From: Cunninghamella blakesleeana
Lineage: Eukaryota; Mucoromycota; Mucoromycetes; Mucorales; Cunninghamellaceae
Length of the DNA: 64,000 nt
Assembly: GCA_017871115.1 (NCBI GenBank)
Contig: JAFCIZ010000012.1
Span: forward strand, 1 to 64,000
Direction: 5' to 3'
The notes below the pieces were generated by a model. It was not told where the DNA came from. It did no database searches and saw only the letters and a list, made by a program, of their open reading frames with translations. Position numbers and translations under genes: made by a program. Of the stretch, positions 1-9,797 are shown piece after piece (within the stretch, counting starts at the first letter, position 1; the number at the start of each line of letters is the position of its first letter).

Positions 1-72
1 AACCCTAACCCTAACCCTAACCCTAACCCTAACCCTAACCCTAACCCTAACCCTAATCCTAACCCTAATTCT
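1..72. repeat. Telomere repeat array (CCCTAA strand), chromosome left end
   Basis: The window begins with nine exact AACCCT units, then AATCCT, AACCCT and a degenerate AATTCT. This is the C-rich strand of a TTAGGG telomere running 5' to 3' into the chromosome, so position 1 is at or near the physical left end. The degenerate inner units are usual where telomere repeats meet subtelomeric DNA. The array is short and is probably cut by the assembly or read end. Confidence 0.97.
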
Positions 73-145
73 GCTCCTGATTTGTTGTGGTTTTATTTAT
101 TGTCCTGTTCTTGGTGTTGTTTTTTCTTTTCGTTTATCGTTTTTT

Positions 146-198
<53 letters not shown>

Positions 199-672
199 AA
201 TATTAAATTCTATATTTTTATTTACAATCGTATTTTCATCTGTATTTAATTATTTGTTTTTCTTTAATTATACGTTTATCTACTTGATTATTACTTTTGA
301 TTTTATTAGAAAATCTTATATTTTGAGTGAGAGATCTCATTTTATAATTAAAATTATGTTTAGAAGTATTAATATTATCATTAATATTAATTATATCTAT
401 CTTTTTACTTATTATAAACTTATTATCATTTAATTTTTTAGTATTAGAATTAGATTTATCTTCATTTCTTAATCTTCTTTTTTATTTTATAATCAACATA
501 ATAACTTTTATTATTATTTATTTAAAATTTAAATTATTATTATTTTCATCAAAATTAATATTAATGCTATTTATTTTATACTCTTCCATTTTTTTTTTTT
601 TTTTTTTGTCCATTTCAAAAAATTTAAAATTCACAAACTGATCTTCATATATTCCTCCATAAAATAGGATAT
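73..672. other. Subtelomeric AT-rich DNA with a 47-bp poly-T run
   Basis: No intact gene is seen. A pure poly-T run covers 148-194. The minus strand of about 200-590 reads as broken, lysine/asparagine-rich coding fragments that start near an ATG at about 590. This resembles the equally broken minus-strand remnant at 49.2-49.8 kb and may come from the same unknown gene family. I cannot name a product. Confidence 0.5.
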
Positions 673-865
673 AAACATAAAGCCGTTAATCACAATAAAT
701 ATTTTAAACATCCAAAATCAAAAGTACATATAAATACAATAGAAGGTACATGGAATCGACTGAAACAAAGTATATTACCTAGCAATAGAAATAAAAAAAA
801 ATATAGTGTTATATTTAAGAGAGTATTAGTGGAGAAAAAGGTTTATGGAACTTTTTTTTTTTAAA
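673..865 (+). pseudogene. C-terminal fragment of a Merlin/IS1595-like DDE transposase
   Basis: The plus strand reads K-H-K-A-V-N-H-N-K-Y-F-K-H-P and then N-T-I-E-G-T-W-N-R-L-K-Q-S-I. This is the conserved end of ISXO2/IS1595-type and eukaryotic Merlin transposases (VNHS..F....TNTIEGTW..LK), including the catalytic Glu of TIEGTW. The same block occurs in a longer decayed copy on the minus strand at 19929-20806. Upstream catalytic regions are missing, and the region after the motif needs a frameshift and a stop to align with that copy. It is a dead fragment placed within 0.7 kb of the telomere repeat. Confidence 0.75.
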
Positions 866-1447
866 AAAATTAATTGAAAAATTGAAAAATATAAAATGTA
901 AAAATAAAACAATGATATATCTATTAAAAAATATTTTTAAAATTCATTTCATTTTGAAAATCCATCTAGTTATGTCAATAAACTAATTTGTCTAGTATAT
1001 ATAATCATTTTATTATATATCTAAAATAATTGGATATAGTAGTATGAACGAGATTAGATATATATATAAAATAAAAACTGAAAAAATATTATAAATAAAA
1101 ATCTTGTCATATTATGGATATTTTCGATATTATTGAAAATGAAAAATTTAAGTATAATATTAAAAGATGTATTTTTATTAAAGATATGAAAAAATATAAT
1201 ACAGAAGAATATAAAATTAAACAAAAAAAAATCGAGAATTGGAAATTTATATGAAAAAAACCTAGATCGAATAAAAAAATTAAAAAAGTATATCAATTTA
1301 TGACTTACAATAAAGATAAAAATGTAAAAAGAAAACTTTTTGATTATGAAAATATAAATATTACAGAAAAAATAAAAAAAAATTAAATTAAATCGGAGAA
1401 TCACATGACTATATGATTCTGTGTCCTATACTGGTACCTATCCTTTA
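866..1447. other. AT-rich intergenic DNA
   Basis: No gene is supported. The only notable item is a short imperfect palindrome around 1396-1422, where GAATCA and TGATTC pair across about ten bases. Open frames here are phenylalanine/isoleucine-rich by-products of A/T runs. Confidence 0.5.
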
Positions 1448-1585
1448 TTATTTTATATTTTATATTTTATATTTTATATTTTATATTTTATATTTTATAT
1501 TTTATATTTTATATTTTATATTTTATATTTTATATTTTATATTTTATATTTTATATTTTATATTTTATATTTTATATTTTATATT
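1448..1585. repeat. Heptamer microsatellite (TATTTTA)n
   Basis: About 20 nearly perfect copies of the 7-bp unit TATTTTA run without interruption and are followed by T-rich degenerate repeats to about 1660. Because 7 is not a multiple of 3, all frames stay open and give an artificial repeating Tyr-Ile-Leu-Tyr-Phe-Ile-Phe pattern. I do not consider that pattern a protein. Confidence 0.9.
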
Positions 1586-3282
1586 GATTTATTTTTTTAT
1601 TTTTTTTATTTTTTTTATTTTTTTATTGATTTTTTTTATTGATTTTTTTTATTTTTATTTTATTCCATTGTTCTCATATATTTACTTGTTTATTTATTTT
1701 TTTATTTATTTTTTGTTTTTTTATTCTTTATTCTTCATTAGTAAATTTTATAAAGTTAAAATTATATAAAACTTACTCAAAACTAAATAACTATGCGTGC
1801 GGTTTTTTTTTCATCTTTTTTTCTGTTTTGTTTTTTTATTTTATTTTATTGGTGTTTATTTTTTATTTGTCTGCCAATTTAACTATGGTGCATCTAAGTT
1901 ATAACCAGAATTTTTTTTACCATTTTTAGTAAGAAAAAATTTCAACATTTTATTAATAAAAATAAAAAAATAATCCAATACAAAAATAAATATGATATTT
2001 AAAAATAAAAGTACTGGATTGTTTCTATTTTTTTGCTAAAAAAAAATTGTTAAAAAAAAAGTTAAAATTGGTCGGTGGGAGGCTGATTTAGCTGGTGAGG
2101 GTATAAATTGCTCCACCCAAAAAATAATTTTATAGGGGATTTATAACGGCAAAATATTTAACCTTCGGTGTTTTAATTTGATCCCTAGAAGATTCTGTTT
2201 AATACCAAATATTAAAAGTTTTTTTATCTTTTCATTTAATGTCTTTTACTACTATTATATATTTGCTTTTTTTTTTGATTTATGACTAAAGGACATAAAA
2301 AATTTGCCAATAAAAGATTGCGTACTTCAACTGGAAAGTTTGTTAAAAAAACAGCCGAAATTCAATCTAATAACGAATCTACAGAAAGCTTTGATCAGGA
2401 TTGGATCGATGAAGATATCGAAATAGCTCTTGAAAGTGCTGCGGAAACTTTCAATGATAGCCACTTGGATATAACTGCCTCCAACAGTACAGCAGAAGAA
2501 AAAATAGCATGGTTGGAAAATGCAGATAAAAAATTTAAAGGCGCCTATACTGGTGAATCAAGATGGACGATCAATAGAAAGAGAAAAATAATGGAAAGAG
2601 CGGCTGTTGGATGCAAAACAATCGACAGTATATTCAAAAGGGTCTCAGTCAATACTAGTTGACAATTCATTTCAGAGCTTGAAAATAGTAAAGAAAAAGA
2701 CTTAGAAGAATTAATCAATAAATTGACGGCTACTATCATGGACCAACAAAAAGATAAAACCAACTTTGATCTAGCTTACAATATGAAGCATCGTGCCGTC
2801 AGATTTTATCTATCTTTTATGAAAGAAAAAAACCTTAATAGGATAGACTGTGCTTTAAAAACAGCAGATGCTATTCTATTAATTGAAAATGCTACTACAA
2901 CATCAAACATCACCAAGGCTATTCCATTATGGGCAAAAGAGTTCATGGAAAATGGTTGCATAGCAAAATCAATGCAAGGTCGTCATAGGAAACATGTTGG
3001 CATGTTATATAATGAAGAAATAAAAGAAGAATGTATTAAATGGTGGCTATCAGTTGATCCAAATAAAAGAGACGTCTCTGAATTAAAAAAGCATATCGAA
3101 CAGTTAAAAATTATGAAAAGTTTTAACGTCAGCAATATTGGGCTATCTACAATACATTCATATTTATCAGCTTGGGGATTTACGTTTAAAAAGAAAAGCA
3201 AGAACGTTTATTATGATGGACACGAGCGGCCTGATGTAGTAAAGTATCGTCAAGAATTTTCACAAAGGATGATAAATAGATA

Positions 3283-4944
3283 CAGTGGGGGAAAAAACTG
3301 TTCATACGTTTTCAAAATTTGACTTTGTTCTTTAATTACTCTATCAATACTTTATCAATCCTTATGAAACTTAGAATAGTAATAGAATAGCTTATTTATA
3401 AATATATTACAAAGTTTGAGTTTAAAATATTTAGATCTCCGGTTTTTATTAAGGTTTTAATCAGCGATGTCCATATGAACAGTTTTTTCCAATTTCTAAT
3501 TAATTAACTAATATCTTGTTGGTCCGCCTTTAGCATCCAATACAGCTTGAATACGATCAGGCATACTATCTATGTATCTTCTACATTGTTCCTGTGTAAA
3601 AGAATTCCATTCTACATCAATTCTTTCCCATAATTCGTGAACACCTTTAGCCCTGGTACCATATTCACTAAGCTTTAACTTCAAATGGTGCCACACATGT
3701 TCAATTGGGTTTAAGTCAGGACTTTGTGCTGGCCAATCTTCGAGTATTTTTATCTTTTCTTGTCGCATCCATTCAATAGTAGATGTTGCCTTATGTTTTG
3801 GGTCGTTATCCTGTTGAAAATAATACTCTGACCAGTCAAAACCATAGTATTCCATGCTATCTCTGAATGTAGTGTTCAAAATTTCTTGATAATCCTTAGC
3901 TTTCATAGTCCCATCGTAAACTTGACATGCATATCCTGGTCCAGAATGAGTTATACAACCCCACATCATTATATTTCCACCCCCATGCTTGACTGTTAAA
4001 TCAAGATGATGAGGCTTCAATTTGTCACCTGGTCTTGACCAATAATATTTGCAGCCATCAGACCCCCAGACGTTTATTTTGGTTTCGTCAGAGAATACTA
4101 CACGTCTCCAGTCATCAATAGTCCAGTTTTTGTATCTTTTTGCAAAGTTTAAACGGTCCTGTTGATGCTTTTTTGACAAAAGTGGCTTCTTTTTTTTAAT
4201 AGCAGAAAAAAAATTCATAGATTTTAAAACATTAGCCGATGTTTTGACTGTCAATTCATATCCTAGGTTCGATAACATCCTTTGGACATCCGTGGCAGTT
4301 AGTAGTTGACCTGATAGAACCATTTTTTTGATAAGAGATTTAGTTTTGTCGGCTACAACAATAGGTCTTCCACCAAGATTACGGTTTCTATTAGGGAACC
4401 ACTTACTAGAGTAGTTACTAATGACACCTTTTGATAAACCAAGTCTACTAGAAATGATACTGTATGGTATTTCATTGATCAACATTGATTTTAAATCATT
4501 TTGGACGTCTACAGGTAAAGCTTGAGGCATCTTGATTAATGGACAAAGTGAATAGGTAGTTTAATTGAGGTGATAAAGAAAAGTGAAAGAAAATAAAAAA
4601 AAATAAACTGAAAAATAATGGTTTAAATAGTTTTTCGGAATGCATTTATGTCAGTAATCATTATTCTATACTTTCCGAACCAATAATAAAAGGTAAGGTA
4701 GGCAAACAGAACGAAAATGCTTAATATTCACATTATGGAAAAAACTGTTCATATGGACATCGCTGTTTAAAACCTTAATAAAAACCGGAGATCTAAATAT
4801 TTTAAACTCAAACTTTATAATATATTTATAAATAAGCTATTCTATTACTATTCTAAGTTTCATAAGGATTGATAAAGTATTGATAGATTAATTAAAGAAC
4901 AAAGTCAAATTTTGAAAACGTATGAACAGTTTTTTCCCCCACTG
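3283..4944 (-). mobile_element. Tc1-like element A, inserted in the DDE transposase gene
   Basis: A 1662-bp element starts CAGTGGGGG and ends CCCCCACTG, flanked by TA at 3281-3282 and 4945-4946. Its terminal inverted repeats are long, about 208 bp each (3283-3490 and 4737-4944), and nearly perfect. Each arm has a GGAAAAAACTGTTCAT site at its outer end and the same site in the opposite orientation at its inner end. The element encodes an intact transposase on the minus strand. Complete structure plus an open frame suggest a young, possibly autonomous copy. Confidence 0.95.
3508..4530 (-). CDS. Tc1/mariner-family transposase A (340 aa)
   Basis: This is a full-length Tc1-type transposase, which cuts and joins DNA at TA targets using the inverted repeats that flank it. 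Residues 1-60 form the first helix-turn-helix (SIISSRLGLSKGVISNY), followed by a GGRP linker and a second DNA-binding half. The catalytic domain shows D148 (FSDETKI), D241 (QQDNDPKH) and E277 (SPDLNPIEHVW). The D-to-E spacing is 35 residues because of one extra residue before WPAQSPDLN; Tc1 is normally DD34E. Length and the C-terminal MPDRIQAVLDAKGGPTRY block are typical. No frameshift or stop is present. The ATG at 4530 is followed at once by family-like sequence and lies within the element. Confidence 0.95.
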   Translation of the reverse strand: MPQALPVDVQNDLKSMLINEIPYSIISSRLGLSKGVISNYSSKWFPNRNRNLGGRPIVVADKTKSLIKKMVLSGQLLTATDVQRMLSNLGYELTVKTSANVLKSMNFFSAIKKKKPLLSKKHQQDRLNFAKRYKNWTIDDWRRVVFSDETKINVWGSDGCKYYWSRPGDKLKPHHLDLTVKHGGGNIMMWGCITHSGPGYACQVYDGTMKAKDYQEILNTTFRDSMEYYGFDWSEYYFQQDNDPKHKATSTIEWMRQEKIKILEDWPAQSPDLNPIEHVWHHLKLKLSEYGTRAKGVHELWERIDVEWNSFTQEQCRRYIDSMPDRIQAVLDAKGGPTRY

Positions 4945-6105
4945 TACAATAAATGGATGAAGCACTATTCTGGTAATAATTTGGAAATAGAAGACGTTGG
5001 ACATATTAAAGTAGGCCATAAAGAAGTAATTGTAGTTACACATGATGAATCTACCTTTTATGCAAACGACGACAAACCATGTGTTTGGATGGCTGGTAAT
5101 GAAAGTATTATTAAACCAAAAGTTCCAGGTAGTTCAATTATGGTCAGCGAGTTCCAATGTCCTTGTCATGGAACTATGAAATATAAAGATAAAATATCAA
5201 GACAACTATTCTTTGCTGGTAATTACCGTGATGGTTATTGGACTTCAGAAGATTTAGTCAATCAGCTTAAAGATGTGATAAAAATATTTAGAGCAATTCA
5301 TGGAGATCAATGCATAGGAATTTTTTTATTTGACCAATCATCAAACCATAAGGCTTACGCAAAAGATGCATTGCTAGCGACAAGGTTGACTCTTGAAATA
5401 AAGGAATGCAAATCTAAAGAAAAATTTAAATTTAAAAAAGGATATTATTATGTGAAAGAGGGTGGGGTAGAGAATAAAATAGAGCAGGATTTTTATTTTT
5501 TTGTGAATCAAGTTAGAGATGGGAAAGCATTACGGGTTAAATATATCAAGGGCATAAAGCAAATTTTAGAAGAGAGAGGTTTATGGATGGATAAAGACAT
5601 ATCACCAGAAAGGAAAGGAAAAAGCTGGCGCTTGAGTTGTAATAAAAGAGTAGAAATGGATGGTCAAGATAAAAAATGTTGTGCAATTCATCGTTTATCT
5701 AGTCAGATAGATTTTAGAAATCAAAAATCAGCATTAGAAGAATTATTGGAAAAGCATGATCTTAGACACGATCTGTACCCTAAATTCCACTGTGAACTTA
5801 ATTGGATAGAAAGATACTGGGCAGATTCCAAAAGAATCATTCGAAGAAACTGTAATTATACATTTTCTGGATTGGAAAAAAATATTGAAAGTGCTTTAGA
5901 TGAAGCTTCAGATATTATTCATATAAGAAGGTATTTTAATAGATGTATTCGTTATATGGAAGCTTATAGTAAAGGTAATGATTACTGGGAAGCACATAAA
6001 AATATTACAGAAAAAAAAAATGATAAAGAATGTGATGTCGGTATAGTTAATCAATTCAAAAATCATACAGCAAAATCACATAGAAAAGTATTAAAAAATC
6101 AGTAG

Positions 6106-6528
6106 CTTTTCAATTTATTTTACATATACAGTGACGAGCGAAATTGTTCACGATTTTTTTTTTTTTTATATTTTTTTATTTTTCTCGAAATTAAATATAA
6201 ATACAAAATGGTAACTTTTATATCAAATGAGAGCTGTGGTTATGAGCTTTCATGCTTTATATACTAATTGGCGCTGGAGAAAGTATGAAGCCTTAAATGA
6301 ACGGGGTTTCAAAAAAAGTATGAAAAACCTGTTTTTTTTTTTTCTGTTTTTATGATAGATATAAAATTCTTTTAAATATAATTTTTTATGTGACATTATA
6401 AAATGGGGTTTTTTTTTATTTTTTAAATTTTCCGAGACCTTAAGTCACTATAATTACAGTTTTTTTTATTTTTTTATTTTTTTTGAATCTTTACCATCTT
6501 ACTACTCATTAACCTAATTCCATTAACA
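6106..6528. other. End of the outer element body and left arm of Tc1-B
   Basis: After the transposase stop there are about 20 bp of outer-element sequence, then the TA target at 6127-6128 and the non-coding left region of Tc1-B. That region is T-rich and has no gene. The Tc1-B inverted repeat is short compared with those of elements A and C. Confidence 0.7.
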
Positions 6529-7805
6529 ATGGTGAAGACATCTCACAACAAAAAAATGGCAGTTTTGGAAAAACTTAATAATAAAGAAACATATAGAAGT
6601 ATTGCAAGTTCACTGAATATTTCACTCGGTCTCATTAGTAAAATTGCAAAACGCAATTACGTTAATTGTAAAAATAATGCTGGTCGACATTCAGAAATCT
6701 CATGTAATTTAGGCAGGTTGATTGCTCGTAACTTCTATACTGGCAAGTTTTCTACAGCTATAGGTGCTTCAAGGGCTTTACGTTTTAGTGGCTATAATAT
6801 TTCAGCATATTCTATACGAAGATTCCTTGGTAATAATGATTTTGCTTCGGAGATTAAAAAGTCCGCTTTGCCACTTACTACTATACGAAAGAAAAAGCGT
6901 TTAAATTGGGCAAAAGCACATAGACACTGGACAGTTGAAGATTGGAAAAAGGTCGTCTTTAGTGACGAAACAAAAATAAATCGTTTTGGATCCGATGGGA
7001 AATTATGGACGTGGGTTAAAAAAGGAAGACCTTTACGAGACCATAATTTCAATTTCAAGTATAAGGGTGGTGGTGGAAGTTTAATGTTGTGGAGTTGTTT
7101 TACGCAACACGGACCAGGTTATATTGCAAAAATAGAAGGTGGAATGGACTCTAAATTGTACTGTGAGATTTTAGGGGACGATTTCAAAGGCACCTTAAAA
7201 GATTATGGCATGAAACTGAATGAGGTTCTTCTGCAACAAGACAATGATCCTAAACATAAGTCAGCTTTTACCACTAAATGGATAAAAAAACATCATATAA
7301 ACGTTCTAGATTGGCCACCATACTCTCCAGATTTAAATCCAATCGAAAATATGTGGTTTTATCTTAAGTGTCAACTTGCAGCATACAACATACCGCCTAA
7401 AAACAAACAAGAACTATGGGAGCGCGCGGCCCACATATGGTACAAAAAAATAACACCGGAAATGTGCATAAAACATATTGAAAGTATGCCTAGACGTATA
7501 GAGGCTGTGATAAAACAAAAAGGAGGGGCAACTAAATGGTGATTTTGTTGAATTTAATTAGCAAATAATAATATATTTAATTTTTTTAATAAAAAAAAAT
7601 ATGCATTTTTGAGACTTTTTTTTTTCAAGTGCTTCTTTATCATTTATGTTAATATATATTATATGGAAAATTGTTTATTTACATTTAGTATTTTAATAGG
7701 GCTTTCGAATGATATAACATATGTCTACAGTTAAATATGTACTTTTCAAGATAAATGAAAAAATGTAAAAAAAAAAAAAATCGTGAACAATTTCGCTCGT
7801 CACTG
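6129..7805 (+). mobile_element. Tc1-like element B, inserted in the outer element
   Basis: A 1677-bp element is bounded by a 25-bp perfect inverted repeat starting CAGTGACGAGCGAAATTGTT (left from 6129, right ending 7805). Both arms are followed by a poly-T or poly-A run. TA duplications lie at 6127-6128 and 7806-7807. It inserted in the 3' non-coding part of the outer element, so it did not break that transposase. The transposase frame is intact. Its termini share only the CAGTG tip with elements A and C, so it is a separate family. Confidence 0.95.
6529..7542 (+). CDS. Tc1/mariner-family transposase B (337 aa)
   Basis: An intact Tc1-type transposase with a helix-turn-helix at about residues 20-42 (YRSIASSLNISLGLISKIA) and a second DNA-binding half to about 110. 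The DD34E catalytic domain shows D146 (FSDETKINRFGSDG), D238 (QQDNDPKHKS) and E273 (SPDLNPIENMW), with exactly 34 residues between D238 and E273. The C-terminal MPRRIEAVIKQKGGATKW block is family-typical. The ATG lies about 400 bp inside the left end. No disabling change is visible, so the copy may be active or recently active. Confidence 0.95.
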   Translation: MVKTSHNKKMAVLEKLNNKETYRSIASSLNISLGLISKIAKRNYVNCKNNAGRHSEISCNLGRLIARNFYTGKFSTAIGASRALRFSGYNISAYSIRRFLGNNDFASEIKKSALPLTTIRKKKRLNWAKAHRHWTVEDWKKVVFSDETKINRFGSDGKLWTWVKKGRPLRDHNFNFKYKGGGGSLMLWSCFTQHGPGYIAKIEGGMDSKLYCEILGDDFKGTLKDYGMKLNEVLLQQDNDPKHKSAFTTKWIKKHHINVLDWPPYSPDLNPIENMWFYLKCQLAAYNIPPKNKQELWERAAHIWYKKITPEMCIKHIESMPRRIEAVIKQKGGATKW

Positions 7806-8115
7806 TATATACATATCATTTAATAAAATCAAAAAAGAGTTGTAGTTATAACATTTTCGTAAAAAAAAATAGGCATAAAAATCGGGATTTCAAATTCAAA
7901 AATTGCACCAAAATTTTAAAAATTCTGGTTATAACTTAGATGCACCATATATATATTAGGTTTAATAAATATGATCAAACAGAGATGCTATGAAATTATT
8001 AATTATTGTTTATTTAATGTAAATTAAAATAAATAAAAAAAATGATCATGTTTTTTGGTGATCTAACTATCGAGAGATTTATAGCATAGTTTATAAAATA
8101 CTGCTATTATCAATA

Positions 8116-9795
8116 CAGTGGCTTCCAGAAGTGTTCGAATGTTTTCGTTTTTTTTATAAAATCAATTGTATCAATAAAACTTATTATTTAACCATGCATG
8201 ATTTATACATCAATCGAAAGCCCTATTGATTGGCTTTCATATGAATATATTTATATGCATTTCCATATTTGGGTTGCGGAGTAAATGGTGTTTGAAAATT
8301 ATTGGCACATTCGAACAGTTGTGTTGCGATACCAAAAAAATTAAAAATATAATTAAAACACAATATAAATGGTATAAAAAGTCTTTATTTAATAATCAAT
8401 CCAATAGCCCTTTGCATTTATTACATCATTACAACGTTTAGGCATTGTTTCTATCACTTTTTTACAATCTTCAGCCGTGATTGTATTCCATACTTCCTGA
8501 GTACGGTCCCACAAGTCTAACATCCCTTTTGGTGGTGTAGTATAGTTGCTAAAGAGTCTGTTTTTCACCAAAGCCCATATATTCTCAATGGGATTCAAGT
8601 CAGGCGACTGTGCAGGCCATTCCATTACCGAAAAAAGCTGGTTTTCCAAGTATTCTTTGACTGTTTTGGCTGTGTGTTTTGGATCGTTATCTTGTTGAAA
8701 GACCATTTTGCTTTGATCCATGCCATACCAGTCAAATGTATGCACTAATTCATGCTCCAAAATAGCTTGGTAGAGTTCCTTATCTAAAACTGTATCAATT
8801 TTAGTCATGTAACCCGGGCCATCGTACGAAATGCATCCCCAAACCATTATGTTTCCACCACCATGTTTGACTGTTTGCTTGACATGTTTAGGTTGAAGCT
8901 TTTCCTCGGCCCTTTTCCAAGCATAGCGGCGTCCATCCGATCCAAAACGATTAATTTTGGTTTCGTCTGACCAAATGACACGACTCCAGTCATCTAAAGT
9001 CCAATCTTTGTGTGCTTTTGCCCAAGCTAAACGAGCTTTAACATTCTTGGCACTGAGGAGAGGTTTCTTTGGCTTGACAAAGGACCCTAATCCTTTTTCT
9101 TTAAGTGCTCTACGGACTGTTTGAGCACTTATATCGATTTCCAAATGTTGCTTTAATGCCTTCTGCACCTCAGTAGCATTACTTTTACCTCCTTTGGTCA
9201 CTTGATGCACACAAAAGGACTTGTCTCTACCAGTGAGCTTGGATACAGCACCACCAACAGCCATAGGAATCTCCCGTTCAAGACCTGCAGAGTACTTGTG
9301 GACAGTTGTACAACTTACACCAACATCCTTTGCTACTTGACGCATAGATTTACCTTGTTTGAGAAGGTTAATGACTTGGTTCTTGATGGAATTTTGAATA
9401 GGACGCATGTTGATAACAGATCACTAAAAAATGGACAATATTGATATAAAAAATATATAAAAAATAGAATATTAGCTATAGATTTGAACTAAGAAAGTGC
9501 GAAACAGGTTTATTCTAACATTTTATAGGTTATTTTATACTCTATTATTGTTTTATTACAAGTTGTGGTATTTTTTTGGCATCGCAACACAACTGTTCGA
9601 ATGTGCCAATAATTTTCAAACACCATTTACTCCGCAACCCAAATATGGAAATGCATATAAATATATTCATATGAAAGCCAATCAATATGGCTTTCGATTG
9701 ATGTATAAATCATGCATGGTTAAATAGTAAGTTTTATTGATACAATTGATTTTATAAAAAAAACGAAAACATTCGAACACTTCTGGAAGCCACTG
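8116..9795 (-). mobile_element. Tc1-like element C
   Basis: A 1680-bp element starts CAGTGGCTTCCAGAAG and ends with its reverse complement, flanked by TA at 8114-8115 and 9796-9797. Terminal inverted repeats are about 224 bp each (8116-8339 and 9572-9795) with few mismatches. Each arm carries two copies of a TTCGAA-centred site, one near the tip (GTGTTCGAATG) and one near the inner end (CATTCGAACAG). It lies about 170 bp beyond the outer element, so it is an independent insertion. The transposase frame is intact. Confidence 0.95.
8389..9408 (-). CDS. Tc1/mariner-family transposase C (339 aa)
   Basis: An intact Tc1-type transposase. The first helix-turn-helix is at about residues 12-40 (MRQVAKDVGVSCTTVHKYS) and a second DNA-binding segment runs to about 115. 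The catalytic residues are D148 (WSDETKINRFGSDGRR), D240 (QQDNDPKHTAK) and E275 (SPDLNPIENIW), with DD34E spacing. The C-terminus is MPKRCNDVINAKGYWIDY. The start codon at 9408 leaves about 160 bp to the right inverted repeat. Codon use is less AT-biased than in the surrounding DNA, which fits a mobile gene that arrived recently. Confidence 0.95.
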   Translation of the reverse strand: MRPIQNSIKNQVINLLKQGKSMRQVAKDVGVSCTTVHKYSAGLEREIPMAVGGAVSKLTGRDKSFCVHQVTKGGKSNATEVQKALKQHLEIDISAQTVRRALKEKGLGSFVKPKKPLLSAKNVKARLAWAKAHKDWTLDDWSRVIWSDETKINRFGSDGRRYAWKRAEEKLQPKHVKQTVKHGGGNIMVWGCISYDGPGYMTKIDTVLDKELYQAILEHELVHTFDWYGMDQSKMVFQQDNDPKHTAKTVKEYLENQLFSVMEWPAQSPDLNPIENIWALVKNRLFSNYTTPPKGMLDLWDRTQEVWNTITAEDCKKVIETMPKRCNDVINAKGYWIDY

Positions 9796-9797
9796 TA

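Larger units (their letters stand above)
2282..6105 (+). pseudogene. DDE-superfamily transposase, broken by a stop and a Tc1 insertion
   Basis: Two blocks, 2282-3282 and 4947-6105, form one reading frame of 719 codons once the Tc1 element at 3283-4944 and one TA are discounted. Residues on both sides of the insertion join in frame at a tyrosine. The frame is also cut by a TGA at 2660-2662. The second block holds a plausible catalytic triad: Asp in THDESTFYAND, Asp in FDQSSNHKAYAKD and Glu in the HCELNWIERYW motif. This layout matches the large DDE endonuclease-type transposases scattered through fungal genomes; I am not sure of the formal subfamily. The N-terminal 150 residues are charged, low-complexity and variable. 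It sits inside the TA-flanked element at 1886-7947 and is presumably that element's own transposase. Confidence 0.85.
1886..7947 (+). mobile_element. TA-flanked DNA transposon with nested Tc1 insertions
   Basis: A 27-bp perfect terminal inverted repeat starting TGGTGCATCTAAGTTATAAC is at 1886-1912, and its reverse complement is at 7921-7947. Both ends are flanked by TA (1884-1885 and 7948-7949), the target duplication of the Tc1/mariner superfamily. Removing two nested elements (3283-4944 and 6129-7805) and their duplicated TAs leaves about 2.7 kb holding one transposase frame (2282-6105). Related but diverged single ends occur at 40070 and 54721, so this family has other members on this chromosome. 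The nested insertions and an internal stop make this copy non-autonomous. Confidence 0.9.

Noticed and set aside
1413..1769. Open frames with Tyr-Ile-Leu-Tyr-Phe repeats
   Set aside because: By-product of the TATTTTA heptamer array and T-rich DNA.
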